A stretch of 64,000 bases of DNA from Bacteroidota bacterium (GTDB taxonomy: Bacteria; Bacteroidota; Ignavibacteria; SZUA-365): assembly GCA_014860565.1 (NCBI GenBank), contig JACZJN010000220.1, forward strand, positions 1 through 64,000. The letters are read 5' to 3'. Shown one piece after another: positions 1 to 12,252 of the stretch. The notes under the pieces are model-generated. The model searched no databases and was not told the origin of the DNA. It saw only the letters and a list, made by a program, of their open reading frames with translations. Numbering within the stretch: the first letter of the stretch is position 1; the number at the start of each line of letters is the position of its first letter. The position numbers were made by a program, and so were the translations under genes.

Positions 1-784
1 GAGGAGGGGGCGGCGCGGCTTTCTCTTCCGAGGGACGATACAGCAAACTGACGCCGAAACGCAGTGTATTCACCTGCCAGTCGAGATCGGAAACCACGGG
101 AGTCAGTCCATAGGAAAACAGTGCCTCCGGTGCAGCGGTGAGGGTGCCGTCGTCATCGAGCGGCACCTCGTAACGCAAGCCCCCCATCAGCGAAGCTGTA
201 AAGCTGGAAGCATCGGGGATGTTGCCCGCGGAAGCATTACGTGTGCGCTGCTGCGTATCGACGAACACGCCACGATCGGCGGGGTCGACGATTGTTTCCA
301 GCTGCGCATAGTCGGCGGTCATAACATACCCCGCCTGGAGTCCGGCAAGCAGCGAGAGCCGGTCGACGAGCTTCCAGGCCAGCATGGGTTCGAGGACGAT
401 GGCGGCGAGTGTGGCATCGACGGTGTGCTCGAACGTGCCCTCGTAGTACGATGGCGCGACGTAGAGCATCTCCTTTTCCTGGGCGGTCAGCAGTCCGCTA
501 TAATCCGCGTATCCAAGCCGCAGGAGCAGCGCAAGCTTTTGCTGCAGGGGAAGTTCATACAGCACTCCCAGCGCGAAGCCCGTGCCATCGCCTGTTTCAA
601 AACGCGGACAGCAATTGGGCACCCCCGGCAGCTGCCGGAAATCGGCGGTGTGATAATTCAGCGAATAATCTCCGAATATCCCGTAGCGAGCCCGGAGCAC
701 CGGGCCGCCCTCATCCGTGTCCTGCGCAGCCAACGGCATTGTCAGGATGGCAACGAACGCGAACCAGAGCAGACTGCGTTTCAC
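1..784 (-). CDS. Probable outer-membrane beta-barrel protein, partial (runs off the left edge), GTG start
   Basis: Manual minus-strand translation from GTG at 784 gives VKRSLLWFAFVAILTMPLAAQDTDEGG (signal peptide) followed by barrel-like alternating strands and a Pro-rich segment at the window edge; no stop before position 1. Confidence 0.65.
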   Translation of the reverse strand, partial: MKRSLLWFAFVAILTMPLAAQDTDEGGPVLRARYGIFGDYSLNYHTADFRQLPGVPNCCPRFETGDGTGFALGVLYELPLQQKLALLLRLGYADYSGLLTAQEKEMLYVAPSYYEGTFEHTVDATLAAIVLEPMLAWKLVDRLSLLAGLQAGYVMTADYAQLETIVDPADRGVFVDTQQRTRNASAGNIPDASSFTASLMGGLRYEVPLDDDGTLTAAPEALFSYGLTPVVSDLDWQVNTLRFGVSLLYRPSEEKAAPPPP

Positions 785-876
785 ATCATACCTCATGCAG
801 CATTGAGAGTCGTCGGGCACACGCGCCCGTTTCTTTTCGCATGCCGGAACCTGGCATGGGATCATACGAGAATCAT

Positions 877-3800
877 TCAGCGGGGAAGCTGCAGCCAGCC
901 GTCGCGAAGACTGCTGCGGATCAATCCCTCGCCCCATTCAACGGACTTCAGGTCCAGGGCGATGCGACGCTTGCCGTCGAGGACAGCCGCGCGCAGCACC
1001 GCGAGCGTCGTGCTCCCCTTCCTGTACTGACCGTCGATGCGGATCAATTGTTCATCCTCCGATTCAGACACGACCTGTCCGCCCGAAATCACGCCCAGCG
1101 TTTTTTTTTTCACCGAGAATATGGCTGTGCAGCTGCCCGCGCCCGCCGCATCGAGTCCAACCGGCTTGACCAACTGCAGCGTGAGAGCGACAGTGTCTCC
1201 GACCCGCGCGTTCAGCCTGGGCAGGCTCACCGTCGCGCTGCCGAAGCGCAGGTCACGTATTTCCGAAAGCGTCTCGCAGCCCGTTTCATTCGAGGTACGC
1301 ACCTGGTAGCGCCCACTGCCTTTGGCGACGAGCACGCGGGCGGTGGCGCCGCGCAGCGACTTGCCGTCTCGCAGCCACTGGTAACGCGGGGCTTCGGAGG
1401 CAATCAGTGTATCTCGTCGCAACTGGATATTCGCGATTGGCATGGGACGCGTCGACGTGGTCACCGGCGTGGCTTCCGCCGCGCAGCCGCCTTCACCCGT
1501 GACAGTCACAGACCACGTCCCGGCCGACCTGACCCCCAGATATCGCCCCGTGGCACCTGTTGACCATCTGTAGGATGCGTAGCCCTTTCCTGCGTCCAGT
1601 ACAACGGAGTCACCTTCGCAGAATGTAAGTGGTCCCAGCGCCGCGATGCGCGGCTGCGGCAGATCGAACACGCGCACGCGGACCGGCGGAGAGGTGGCGC
1701 TGCATCCTTTCGCGTCTTTTACGGTGACGGAATATTCACCTGCTTTTTTCACGAGGAAACTGGGTGAAGTTTCACCGGTCGACCAAGCGTAGGATACGAA
1801 TCCAGGCGTCGCGTTCAGCGTCACAGCCTGCCCGGCACAGAGATCCGTACTACCGTCAGCTGAAATTGCGATTGCAGGCGCGTCAAGCATGTCGACACGA
1901 ACACTGTCGACGAGTTGGCAGCCCTCGGCGTCGGTCACTGTGACGGTATATGTCACATCTCCCACGGGTGTGAGCACGGGTGTCGCAATGGAACGGTTGC
2001 TGAGTCCGCCGGCGGGACTCCAGAAAATCCTGTAGGGCTTCGTTCCTCCGGCGATGTTTCCCCCAATGCCGACGGACTGTCCTTCGCATGCCTCCAGGTT
2101 TCGGGCCATTGCGATTTGCAGCGGTTCGGCGACTGTCACCCGCACCGAATCCACGTCGCGACAACCGCGTGCGTCGGTGAGGGTCAGGCGATAGGTGATG
2201 CTGCGCGATGGACGCGCCTTCGTCGCGGCGCCGGTTGGGTCGACCAGTCCGTCGACCGGTTCCCATGCGTAGCGGTACGGCGGCTGTCCGCCTTTCGCGA
2301 TGGCCTTCAACTCCGTTTCTCCCCCGAAACAGATGCTGCGTCCCTTCCCTGCGTCGACGCTGGGAACGGGGTACACGGTGACGCTCACGGTATCCTTTGT
2401 GACGCAGTCAAAACGGTTGCGCACAGTGAGGACGTATGAGGTTGATTTTACTGGTCGCGCAATCGGTTGGGCGGTTTTCGCGGAACTGAGACCGGTCTCG
2501 GGCGACCATGAATAGCGCGCACCATGACTGGTGTCGACGCGTGCAGGACCGAGTCTCAATTCCCCGCCGAGACAGAGCGCATCGTCTTCCCCGGCATCCG
2601 CCTTATTGCAGGGCTGCACCGTGACGGTGATCGTCGCGTTCACGCGGCATCCGTTCGCATCCGTGACGGTCACGGTGTAGGTCGTCGTCTGGATGGGATT
2701 CGCTACAGGATTCGCAACCGCACCGTCGCTCAGACCTTCGCGCGGCATCCAGTCGTAGCGATATGGCCCGCTTCCGCCGCTGACGCCCAGTTCAATACGG
2801 CGCCCCTGATCGCGGCAGATCGTCATTTCGCGGGGAACGGAGACGATGGGACGCGGATAGACGAACACGGTGATGGCGTCCGTGTCGGTGCAGCCGCGCG
2901 CATCGGTGACTGCGACGGTATACTCGGTGGTCTGGTTGGGACTGGCGACCGGGTTCATCGCCGACGGATTATCGAGCCCGAACGTCGGGGTCCAGCTGTA
3001 GCGGAATGGCGGGGTGCCGCCGGTGGCAGTTCCACCGATCGGGGTACTGGTACCGGCACACATGCGCACGTCTGCACCGGCATGCGCTTCGGGCGAGGGT
3101 GCTACGAGCACGGAGACTTCGTCCGTGGAGACACAGCCGTTCGCATCAGTCACGGTGAGTGTGTACACGCGGGAAGTCGACACGCGCACGGTAGGCGAAA
3201 GTTCGCGCACACTGCTGAGGCCCGCGGCAGGACTCCATAAAATCGTGTACGGGGGACGTCCGCCCGATGCTCGTCCACTCAGGGTCGTCGGAGTCCCGTC
3301 ACAAAGCACGACGTCGTCCCCGGCCTGTGCCACAGGAGGCGCTATCACCTCGACGTCCACCTTCTGCTCGGCCGAACAGCCGGCTGCATCGGTGATGCGC
3401 AGCAAATATGTTGTGCTTATCTGAGGATTGGCGACCGGGTTGGCAATGTTTGGATTGCTCAGTCCGAGCGGCGGCGTCCAGGAATACGCAAACGGCGGGG
3501 AGCCGCTGCTAATGCTGCCGCTGAGTTCCACCTTTGCGCCGGCGCAGATCTGATGCCGATCCTTGTACCGCAGTTCGGGACGCGGCTGTACGGTCACACG
3601 CACGATTCCACTGATGGTGCAGCCATTTGCGTCAGTCACCGTCACGCTATATGTCGTATTCCTCGTCGGTGATGCCTTCGGCATGGCGAGCCCAGCATTG
3701 TCGAGCCCGGCAGAAGGTGCCCACCGATAGCGGTACGGTGCTCTCCCGCCGGTAGCTTCGGCGCCGATCTGCACATCGCGACCGGAACAGACGTTGACGT

Positions 3801-6800
3801 CGCTCGCCATTTGCATCACCGGCTGCGGATGCAGCGTCACGAGCACGGAATCGGTCACCACGCAGCCGTTACCATCTCGCACGGTGAGCACATACACTGC
3901 GCTCTGTTCGGGACGCAGTTCGGGTGCGAGTACAGTCGCCGAACTGAGCCCGGTGCGCGGTGTCCATTCGAACGAGTACGGTTTTTTGCCGCCGCTGACG
4001 CGGGCCTTCAACTGCGACGACTCGCCGGCGCAGAGTGCCAGATCATCGCCCGCATCCACCACGGGTGGATCATACACCGCCACAAGCACCGTGTCGGCAT
4101 CGAAACAGCCGTTGGCATCCGTGACAGTGACGACGTACCTCGCGTCACTGCGCGGAGTCAACACTGGACTCTGCGCCGCGGGATCGTTGAGCCCGATCGT
4201 GGGGGACCAAAGATAGCGATACGGTGCTGTACCTCCGGTGACTTTCGCGAGCAAGGCAGTCGGTGCGTTGGCGCATGCAGTGATGCGTCCCCCCGCATCC
4301 ACTTCGATTCCGGGATAGACACGCACGGTAAGAGAATCCCTTGCAGAACAGCCGAGCGCATCGGTAACCGTAAGCACGTAGCGCGTGGTGTGTGAGGGCG
4401 CAGCAATGGGATTCGGCGCTTCGGGATTGTTGAGTCCGGCCGCTGGCGACCAGAGGAAACGATACGGGCCACGTCCCCCGTTCACCTTCGACTGCAGCAC
4501 GGCGCTGCTTCCGGGACACACGGCGCGATCATTGCCTGCATCTGCGATCGGCGGTTCTGCAACCGTGACGACGACGGTGTCGGTCGTGACAGCACCTTCC
4601 GCGTCGGTGACCGCGAGCACATAGGTCGTTGTGCTGCTGGGCGAGGCGTAGGGACGCGCATCCTGCGGATTCGAGAGCGAAACTGTGGGGCTCCATTCAT
4701 ATTTGTACGGTGGTGTGCCGCCCGTTGCTTCGCCACCGAGTTTGGTGCTGCCGTCGCGGCATATCGTCGTGTCGGGGCCCGCGAATGCGACAGGCTCGTT
4801 GAAAATCACGCGCAGGAGAAATGCGTCTGTCAACCCTGAGAGATCACCCTGAAAGATGTTGCCGACCGTGCGGAAGCCCTTGCTTTCGGTTCCGCCGACG
4901 ACCACGGCATTTCCCTGCGGATCCATCCCGAGGCCGTAGCTGATGTCATGTGTTTCACCACCGTAAAACGTGCCCCACAGGTAGCCGCCGGAAGGCGTGA
5001 ATTGCGAGATGAAAATATCATAGCCGCCTCCCTTCCGATCGAGGAATGGCTTGCCGGCGAGCGGGAAATTGCGGCTTCCCGTAAACCCTGAAAGAAGGAT
5101 GTTGTCGTTTTTATCGATGGCGAGCCCGGTGGCCTTGTCCACTTCCACGCCGCCGAGGTAGCTGCTCCAGCGGAGCGCCCCGTTGGGGTCCATGCTTGCG
5201 ACGAAGGCATCGATCAGTCCGCCGAGCCGCTTCTGCACCGGATTGCCGGCGAGGGGAAACTGCGTACTCGCCGTATAGCCGGTCAGCAGGATGTTTCCTT
5301 CGCTGTCGAGTGCGATGCGCTCCACGCTTTCTTCCTGTTCACCACCGAAATACGTACTCCAGCGGATTCTGCGCTGCTTGCCGTCGAGGCGCATCACGAA
5401 GCCGTCGAAACTGCCGCCGCCGTAGGCCGACTGCCGTTCGAGCGTGATGGCAGGGAGGTTCGTGCTTTCCGTGCGGCCGGCGATATACAGGTCGCCGCCT
5501 CGGTCCACGGCGAGTGCCGCGGCGAAATCCATGCTCCATCCGCCGATATAGGTCGCCCATTCCCGTACGCCCTTCTGGGAAAATCGTGCGAGAAAAATGT
5601 CGTAATCTCCGTTGTTGCTGGTCTGGATCGCATCCGGCGTGACAGGGAAATTCGTGCTGTACGTGCCGCCGGTGATGTACACCGCGCCGTCGGCAGTTAC
5701 GGCGATGTCGCCGCATTCATCGGAATAGCTCCCACCGAAATACGTTGCCCATCGGCGGCGTCCCTTGTCGTCGAGCGCGAGAAGAAAGACATCGTAGCGG
5801 CCTCCGTTGCGGGGCTGCAGTGCGTCCTGCGTCACAGGCAGGTCCGTACTCGAAGTCGAACCGGCTACATACAGCTGCCCATCTCCCGTAAGGGCGATCT
5901 GCGGATTCTCTTCCGAGGCGCTTCCGCCGAAGTACGTTGACCAGAGCTGTCTCCGTTCGCGGGAGAAGGCACTGACGAACACTTCGAAGCTGCCATGGGC
6001 TGTGCTCTGCAGCGCGCCGGGCGAGACCGGAAAATCGGGACTGGCTGAATACCCGGTGACATAAATCGTGCCCTGCCTGTCCACGACCACATCGCGAGCA
6101 TAATCGGACAGCTTTCCGCCAAGGAAGGTGCTCCACTGCAGGAAAGGATCGATGATCAGGGGACGCGCAGGGTCGCGCCCCTCGACGAAGAATCCAAGCC
6201 TGTCGCCATCCGTCAGCCATTGAGACTGCAGCACCTCGCGCCCGCCGTCCTCCGTGCGTTGATACACGAACGGGGCCGCGTCGCGCAACGTACCGGCATC
6301 GTGATGGAATTGCAGTCCTCCGTCGGGCCGCAGCTCCGGGTCGCCCGCGCCAACCATGCGCATTGTGATGCGCGACGCATCCGCGCCGGGCTGAACGATG
6401 AATTCATATTTGATACCATCAGATTCCAGCCTGCACACGAGGTCGATGCCCGGGTACAGGTTCTCGAATGTCACGCCCCCAAACAGCTGCGCGCTTTCAC
6501 TTCCCTCGGCGGCACCAGGAACGTACCAGTGCTGTACCGCGGAGCGCGGCTGTGTCAGCAATGCGCGTCCGGGTGTGCAGCCGTCGAAGGTCAGATCGAC
6601 GCGGTAGCTCGCGAGTCCTTCGGGCGCCGCAGGCATCCGCGCGTCTCGGACGGGCGGCATGGGGGCCGGGAGTCCGTAATAGACGAGACTCAGTCCGCGA
6701 TCGAACACAAAGAGCCGGGCGTGATTGAGGGGAGAGCTGATGGCGCGGAGAGCGCCAGCGGCGGAGCGTATGCTCCATTGCCCGCGGTTTTCCACAAGTG

Positions 6801-6933
6801 AAAAAGGGGCGGACGGGAGGTTCTCCGGTACAATTGCGCCGTGCGTTTCCTGTTCCCCGGTGACTGAAGCAGGGAGAAACGCGAACACCGCCATCGAAAG
6901 GAGAACGGGCAGGAGTAACGTCTTCACATTCAC
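877..6933 (-). CDS. Giant secreted protein (2018 aa): N-terminal SBBP-type beta-propeller repeats followed by about 12 SprB/PKD-like Ig repeats
   Basis: ORF of 2018 aa with N-terminal signal; repeated 'WSTYFGG...D.A.DG..Y..G.T.S..FP' (SBBP) then about 81-aa repeats of type 'C.G....L...GG..PYRY.WSP..GL....P...P...T.Y.VTVTDA.GC...D'. Confidence 0.85.
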   Translation of the reverse strand: MNVKTLLLPVLLSMAVFAFLPASVTGEQETHGAIVPENLPSAPFSLVENRGQWSIRSAAGALRAISSPLNHARLFVFDRGLSLVYYGLPAPMPPVRDARMPAAPEGLASYRVDLTFDGCTPGRALLTQPRSAVQHWYVPGAAEGSESAQLFGGVTFENLYPGIDLVCRLESDGIKYEFIVQPGADASRITMRMVGAGDPELRPDGGLQFHHDAGTLRDAAPFVYQRTEDGGREVLQSQWLTDGDRLGFFVEGRDPARPLIIDPFLQWSTFLGGKLSDYARDVVVDRQGTIYVTGYSASPDFPVSPGALQSTAHGSFEVFVSAFSRERRQLWSTYFGGSASEENPQIALTGDGQLYVAGSTSSTDLPVTQDALQPRNGGRYDVFLLALDDKGRRRWATYFGGSYSDECGDIAVTADGAVYITGGTYSTNFPVTPDAIQTSNNGDYDIFLARFSQKGVREWATYIGGWSMDFAAALAVDRGGDLYIAGRTESTNLPAITLERQSAYGGGSFDGFVMRLDGKQRRIRWSTYFGGEQEESVERIALDSEGNILLTGYTASTQFPLAGNPVQKRLGGLIDAFVASMDPNGALRWSSYLGGVEVDKATGLAIDKNDNILLSGFTGSRNFPLAGKPFLDRKGGGYDIFISQFTPSGGYLWGTFYGGETHDISYGLGMDPQGNAVVVGGTESKGFRTVGNIFQGDLSGLTDAFLLRVIFNEPVAFAGPDTTICRDGSTKLGGEATGGTPPYKYEWSPTVSLSNPQDARPYASPSSTTTYVLAVTDAEGAVTTDTVVVTVAEPPIADAGNDRAVCPGSSAVLQSKVNGGRGPYRFLWSPAAGLNNPEAPNPIAAPSHTTRYVLTVTDALGCSARDSLTVRVYPGIEVDAGGRITACANAPTALLAKVTGGTAPYRYLWSPTIGLNDPAAQSPVLTPRSDARYVVTVTDANGCFDADTVLVAVYDPPVVDAGDDLALCAGESSQLKARVSGGKKPYSFEWTPRTGLSSATVLAPELRPEQSAVYVLTVRDGNGCVVTDSVLVTLHPQPVMQMASDVNVCSGRDVQIGAEATGGRAPYRYRWAPSAGLDNAGLAMPKASPTRNTTYSVTVTDANGCTISGIVRVTVQPRPELRYKDRHQICAGAKVELSGSISSGSPPFAYSWTPPLGLSNPNIANPVANPQISTTYLLRITDAAGCSAEQKVDVEVIAPPVAQAGDDVVLCDGTPTTLSGRASGGRPPYTILWSPAAGLSSVRELSPTVRVSTSRVYTLTVTDANGCVSTDEVSVLVAPSPEAHAGADVRMCAGTSTPIGGTATGGTPPFRYSWTPTFGLDNPSAMNPVASPNQTTEYTVAVTDARGCTDTDAITVFVYPRPIVSVPREMTICRDQGRRIELGVSGGSGPYRYDWMPREGLSDGAVANPVANPIQTTTYTVTVTDANGCRVNATITVTVQPCNKADAGEDDALCLGGELRLGPARVDTSHGARYSWSPETGLSSAKTAQPIARPVKSTSYVLTVRNRFDCVTKDTVSVTVYPVPSVDAGKGRSICFGGETELKAIAKGGQPPYRYAWEPVDGLVDPTGAATKARPSRSITYRLTLTDARGCRDVDSVRVTVAEPLQIAMARNLEACEGQSVGIGGNIAGGTKPYRIFWSPAGGLSNRSIATPVLTPVGDVTYTVTVTDAEGCQLVDSVRVDMLDAPAIAISADGSTDLCAGQAVTLNATPGFVSYAWSTGETSPSFLVKKAGEYSVTVKDAKGCSATSPPVRVRVFDLPQPRIAALGPLTFCEGDSVVLDAGKGYASYRWSTGATGRYLGVRSAGTWSVTVTGEGGCAAEATPVTTSTRPMPIANIQLRRDTLIASEAPRYQWLRDGKSLRGATARVLVAKGSGRYQVRTSNETGCETLSEIRDLRFGSATVSLPRLNARVGDTVALTLQLVKPVGLDAAGAGSCTAIFSVKKKTLGVISGGQVVSESEDEQLIRIDGQYRKGSTTLAVLRAAVLDGKRRIALDLKSVEWGEGLIRSSLRDGWLQLPR
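1880..4803 (-). repeat. Approximately 12 tandem about 81-codon Ig/SprB-like repeats inside the giant CDS (approximate boundaries)
   Basis: Repeat units aligned by eye from EPVAFAGPDTTIC to VRVDMLDAP; each has an N-terminal Cys and, in most units, a 'DA.GC' Cys. Confidence 0.8.
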
Positions 6934-7078
6934 AAGGGTGGCATCAAGTGATTGAAATCACGGAATTATTATATGGAGGAGAAGGTACGAAAAATACAAC
7001 TGAATGACCACACCAACCCATCCGGGCGGAGCGGGATGCTGCGGGGGAGCGTCGTGCCGACGCCCCCCTGCACGATCG

Positions 7079-8134
7079 TCAGCGAAGAATCAACAGCGGC
7101 TTCTGCGAGACGGCATTGCCGCGCGTGAGACGGACAAAGTACATTCCGGCAGGAAGATCCTGCACCGAAAGACGCGTCTGCTGCTGAAGGCCGGGTATGG
7201 CATCCTGCGCGATGCGGCGCAGTTCGCGTCCGCAATTATCATGCAGCGTCAATACGGCGGGTCCATCGGTCTGCCATGCCACGACGGTGCTTCCGCCCGT
7301 AACCGGATGCGGGTACACGGATGCGATGCCGAAACCGTCGGGAGCGGTGACGCTGTGCACGGCGGAAGGAAGCTGAGAGAACGTCAGGCCGGCATCGAGT
7401 ACGCGTGGGTTCCAGCTTGCGGCATCGAGCGTGTCGACGGTGAGCGAAGCGCTCACTCCGCTTTTCGTCAGAAACATGTAGTTGACGCTGCTCGTCATCT
7501 CCTCGCTGACCACCATGCCGGCAAACTCGATGCGGTCGGTGGTCTGCTCGCGATTGCGGATGCACAGCGCGGGCCAGCTTCCCATGGTCGTGGTCAGAAT
7601 ACCTTCCGACACGACTTCAATCTGCATATCCGTTTTATGGAAAAAACCCTCCATGGGCTGCACTTCGTTGCCTGAGTAGCTCCAGGATGCACCGAGCTGG
7701 ACGGGGAACTTGAAGGAGGGCATTTCCGGATCGTATTTCAGAATGTAAGGCACGTCTGATATTTCTGTCGCATAGCCGAGATCATAGTAGCCGATATCGT
7801 CGAGACGGGTATAGCTGAAAAACGTACTCGCGTCTCCGAGAATCTGGGCGTGCGTCGCGGCGGGGAAGTCCATCCCATACGGGGTGACATCCGGTGAGAT
7901 AAATGCCGTCTGATAGGTCGACTGCTGAAAAGTGAATCCGGAAAAATCATACACCTGCCCTCCGCCGGCCGCACCAAGGTTGAAGGTTACACCGGAAAGT
8001 TCGGGTGTCGAAAAGATGGTAAGATCTCTATCGATGAGCTCCCCCTCAATATCCGCGCGTGTAAAGCGCAATTGCGCATGAGCGGAACCGGCAAACAACA
8101 AGCCGGCAAACAACAGAAAGAAGCATCGTTTCAT
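7079..8134 (-). CDS. Secreted protein with C-terminal T9SS type A-like sorting domain
   Basis: Start placed at MKRCFFLLFAGLLFAGSAHAQ (signal peptide); C-terminus VYPHPVTGGSTVVAWQ...LPAGMYFVRLTRGNAVSQKPLLILR resembles a T9SS CTD. Confidence 0.75.
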   Translation of the reverse strand: MKRCFFLLFAGLLFAGSAHAQLRFTRADIEGELIDRDLTIFSTPELSGVTFNLGAAGGGQVYDFSGFTFQQSTYQTAFISPDVTPYGMDFPAATHAQILGDASTFFSYTRLDDIGYYDLGYATEISDVPYILKYDPEMPSFKFPVQLGASWSYSGNEVQPMEGFFHKTDMQIEVVSEGILTTTMGSWPALCIRNREQTTDRIEFAGMVVSEEMTSSVNYMFLTKSGVSASLTVDTLDAASWNPRVLDAGLTFSQLPSAVHSVTAPDGFGIASVYPHPVTGGSTVVAWQTDGPAVLTLHDNCGRELRRIAQDAIPGLQQQTRLSVQDLPAGMYFVRLTRGNAVSQKPLLILR

Positions 8135-8324
8135 CGTTGACTCCATGAGTGGTTGTGTGAACGGAATGATACAAAAAAGCACGGTGAAAAGGGAATGCGC
8201 CTCGCGGGCTTCACTCGAGCCGCGCATGCTGTGTACGGGGCTGTGGGTTGCATTTCGTGGCCCATCTCCGTAGCTTTGTTGATTCTCTGGTTTTCCTCCC
8301 CACCTCACCATATTCGGACCGAGC

Positions 8325-10983
<2,659 letters not shown>

Positions 10984-10991
10984 AGACGAGG

Positions 10992-11116
10992 TTATCCACA
11001 ATATTCCCGAATTCCATCTCCGGACAATACGAATCGCAATTGTCGATACGGAGCTGAATTCAGCGATATTCGCGTTTTCCTCAACATTATCCACAGATTT
11101 TCAGAAGTTATCCACA
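10992..11116 (+). promoter_or_regulatory. Cluster of three perfect DnaA boxes (TTATCCACA)
   Basis: TTATCCACA at 10992-11000, 11087-11095 and 11108-11116, all on the + strand, in the intergenic gap after guaB. Confidence 0.7.
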
Positions 11117-11130
11117 AATCCGCAACACAA

Positions 11131-12252
11131 GTGCCGTCCCGTCGCCTCAGCCGGATTGAACAGACTGCCGACGAACGCAGAAGAGCCGCGGTGCGAACCA
11201 TTCAGCGCCTCCTCCGCGCCGACGGTCCCGATGCCTTAGTCATCTCGCATATGCCTCATGTGCGCTATCTGACCGGCTTCACGGGATCAAACGGCTGGCT
11301 GCTGCTGCGTCCCGGCTCGGCCCTGTTCATGACCGATCCGCGGTATCGGGAACAGGCGTCACAGGAGGTGCGCGGGATGCGCACGCAGGTCATTTTCGGC
11401 CGCACCTTTTCCACCGCCCTGCAGGAGATGCGGCTGCATGAGAAGATCGGGACGCTCGGTTTCGAAGCCGACCACCTGTCCGCCACCATCGCGGCCAATC
11501 TGAAGAAGCTGCTGCGTCCCCTGCGCGTACTGCCCTTGAGCGGACTCGTGGAGGAATTGCGATCCGTCAAGCTCGAAGACGAATTGCATGCCATCCGCAA
11601 GGCCATCGCCATCAGCGAGGCCGTGTACGAAGACGTTGTGCCGCTGCTGCGGCCTGGAGTGACCGAAATCGACATCGCGGCGGAACTCACCTACCGCCAG
11701 CGTCGGCTCGGCGCCGACGGCGACGCCTTTCCGCCCATCGTCCTTTTCGGCAAACGCAGTTCGCTCGTGCACGGACAGCCGACACGCGCGAAGCTCACGC
11801 GCCGTTCGCCGGTGCTGATCGATTTCGGCTGCCGCGTCAACGGCTACGGCAGCGACCTGACACGCACACTTCATTTCGGGCCCGCCCCACGCGCCTTCCG
11901 CAGCGCCTATGAAACGGTACTTGCGGCGCAGCAGGCAGGGTGCGATGCCGTGCAGGCGGGCGTCCCCGCCGCTGAAATCGATGCGCTGGTGCGCAGTCAT
12001 ATCGCGGAGGCGGGCCTCGGTGACTATTTCGAACACGGACTGGGACACGGCATCGGTCTCGAAATGCATGAGACGCCGCTGCTTTCCTGGCGCAATACCG
12101 CGCCGCTCGAAGCCGGCGAGGTCATCACGATCGAACCCGGCGTCTATCTTCCCGGCGCATTCGGCATCCGCATCGAAGACGACCTTCTGGTCACCCTCGA
12201 CGGCTCCATCACTCTTTCCTCATTGCCGCGCGCGCTGCGGGAGCTCGCCTGA
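11131..12252 (+). CDS. M24 family Xaa-Pro aminopeptidase/dipeptidase (GTG start)
   Basis: MPHVRYLTGFTGSNGWLL; metal-ligand motifs VLIDFGCRVNGYGSDLTRT, HGLGHGIGLEMHETP, TIEPGVYLPGAFGIRIEDDLLVT. Confidence 0.92.
   Translation: MPSRRLSRIEQTADERRRAAVRTIQRLLRADGPDALVISHMPHVRYLTGFTGSNGWLLLRPGSALFMTDPRYREQASQEVRGMRTQVIFGRTFSTALQEMRLHEKIGTLGFEADHLSATIAANLKKLLRPLRVLPLSGLVEELRSVKLEDELHAIRKAIAISEAVYEDVVPLLRPGVTEIDIAAELTYRQRRLGADGDAFPPIVLFGKRSSLVHGQPTRAKLTRRSPVLIDFGCRVNGYGSDLTRTLHFGPAPRAFRSAYETVLAAQQAGCDAVQAGVPAAEIDALVRSHIAEAGLGDYFEHGLGHGIGLEMHETPLLSWRNTAPLEAGEVITIEPGVYLPGAFGIRIEDDLLVTLDGSITLSSLPRALRELA

Noticed and set aside
409-1563. 384-aa + strand ORF spanning the end of the OMP gene and the giant repeat gene
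   Set aside because: Runs across two well-supported minus-strand genes; composition typical of antisense noise.
1883-2439. Overlapping ORFs within the giant repeat gene on both strands
   Set aside because: By-products of internal repeats in a GC-rich gene; the 2018-aa frame explains the region.
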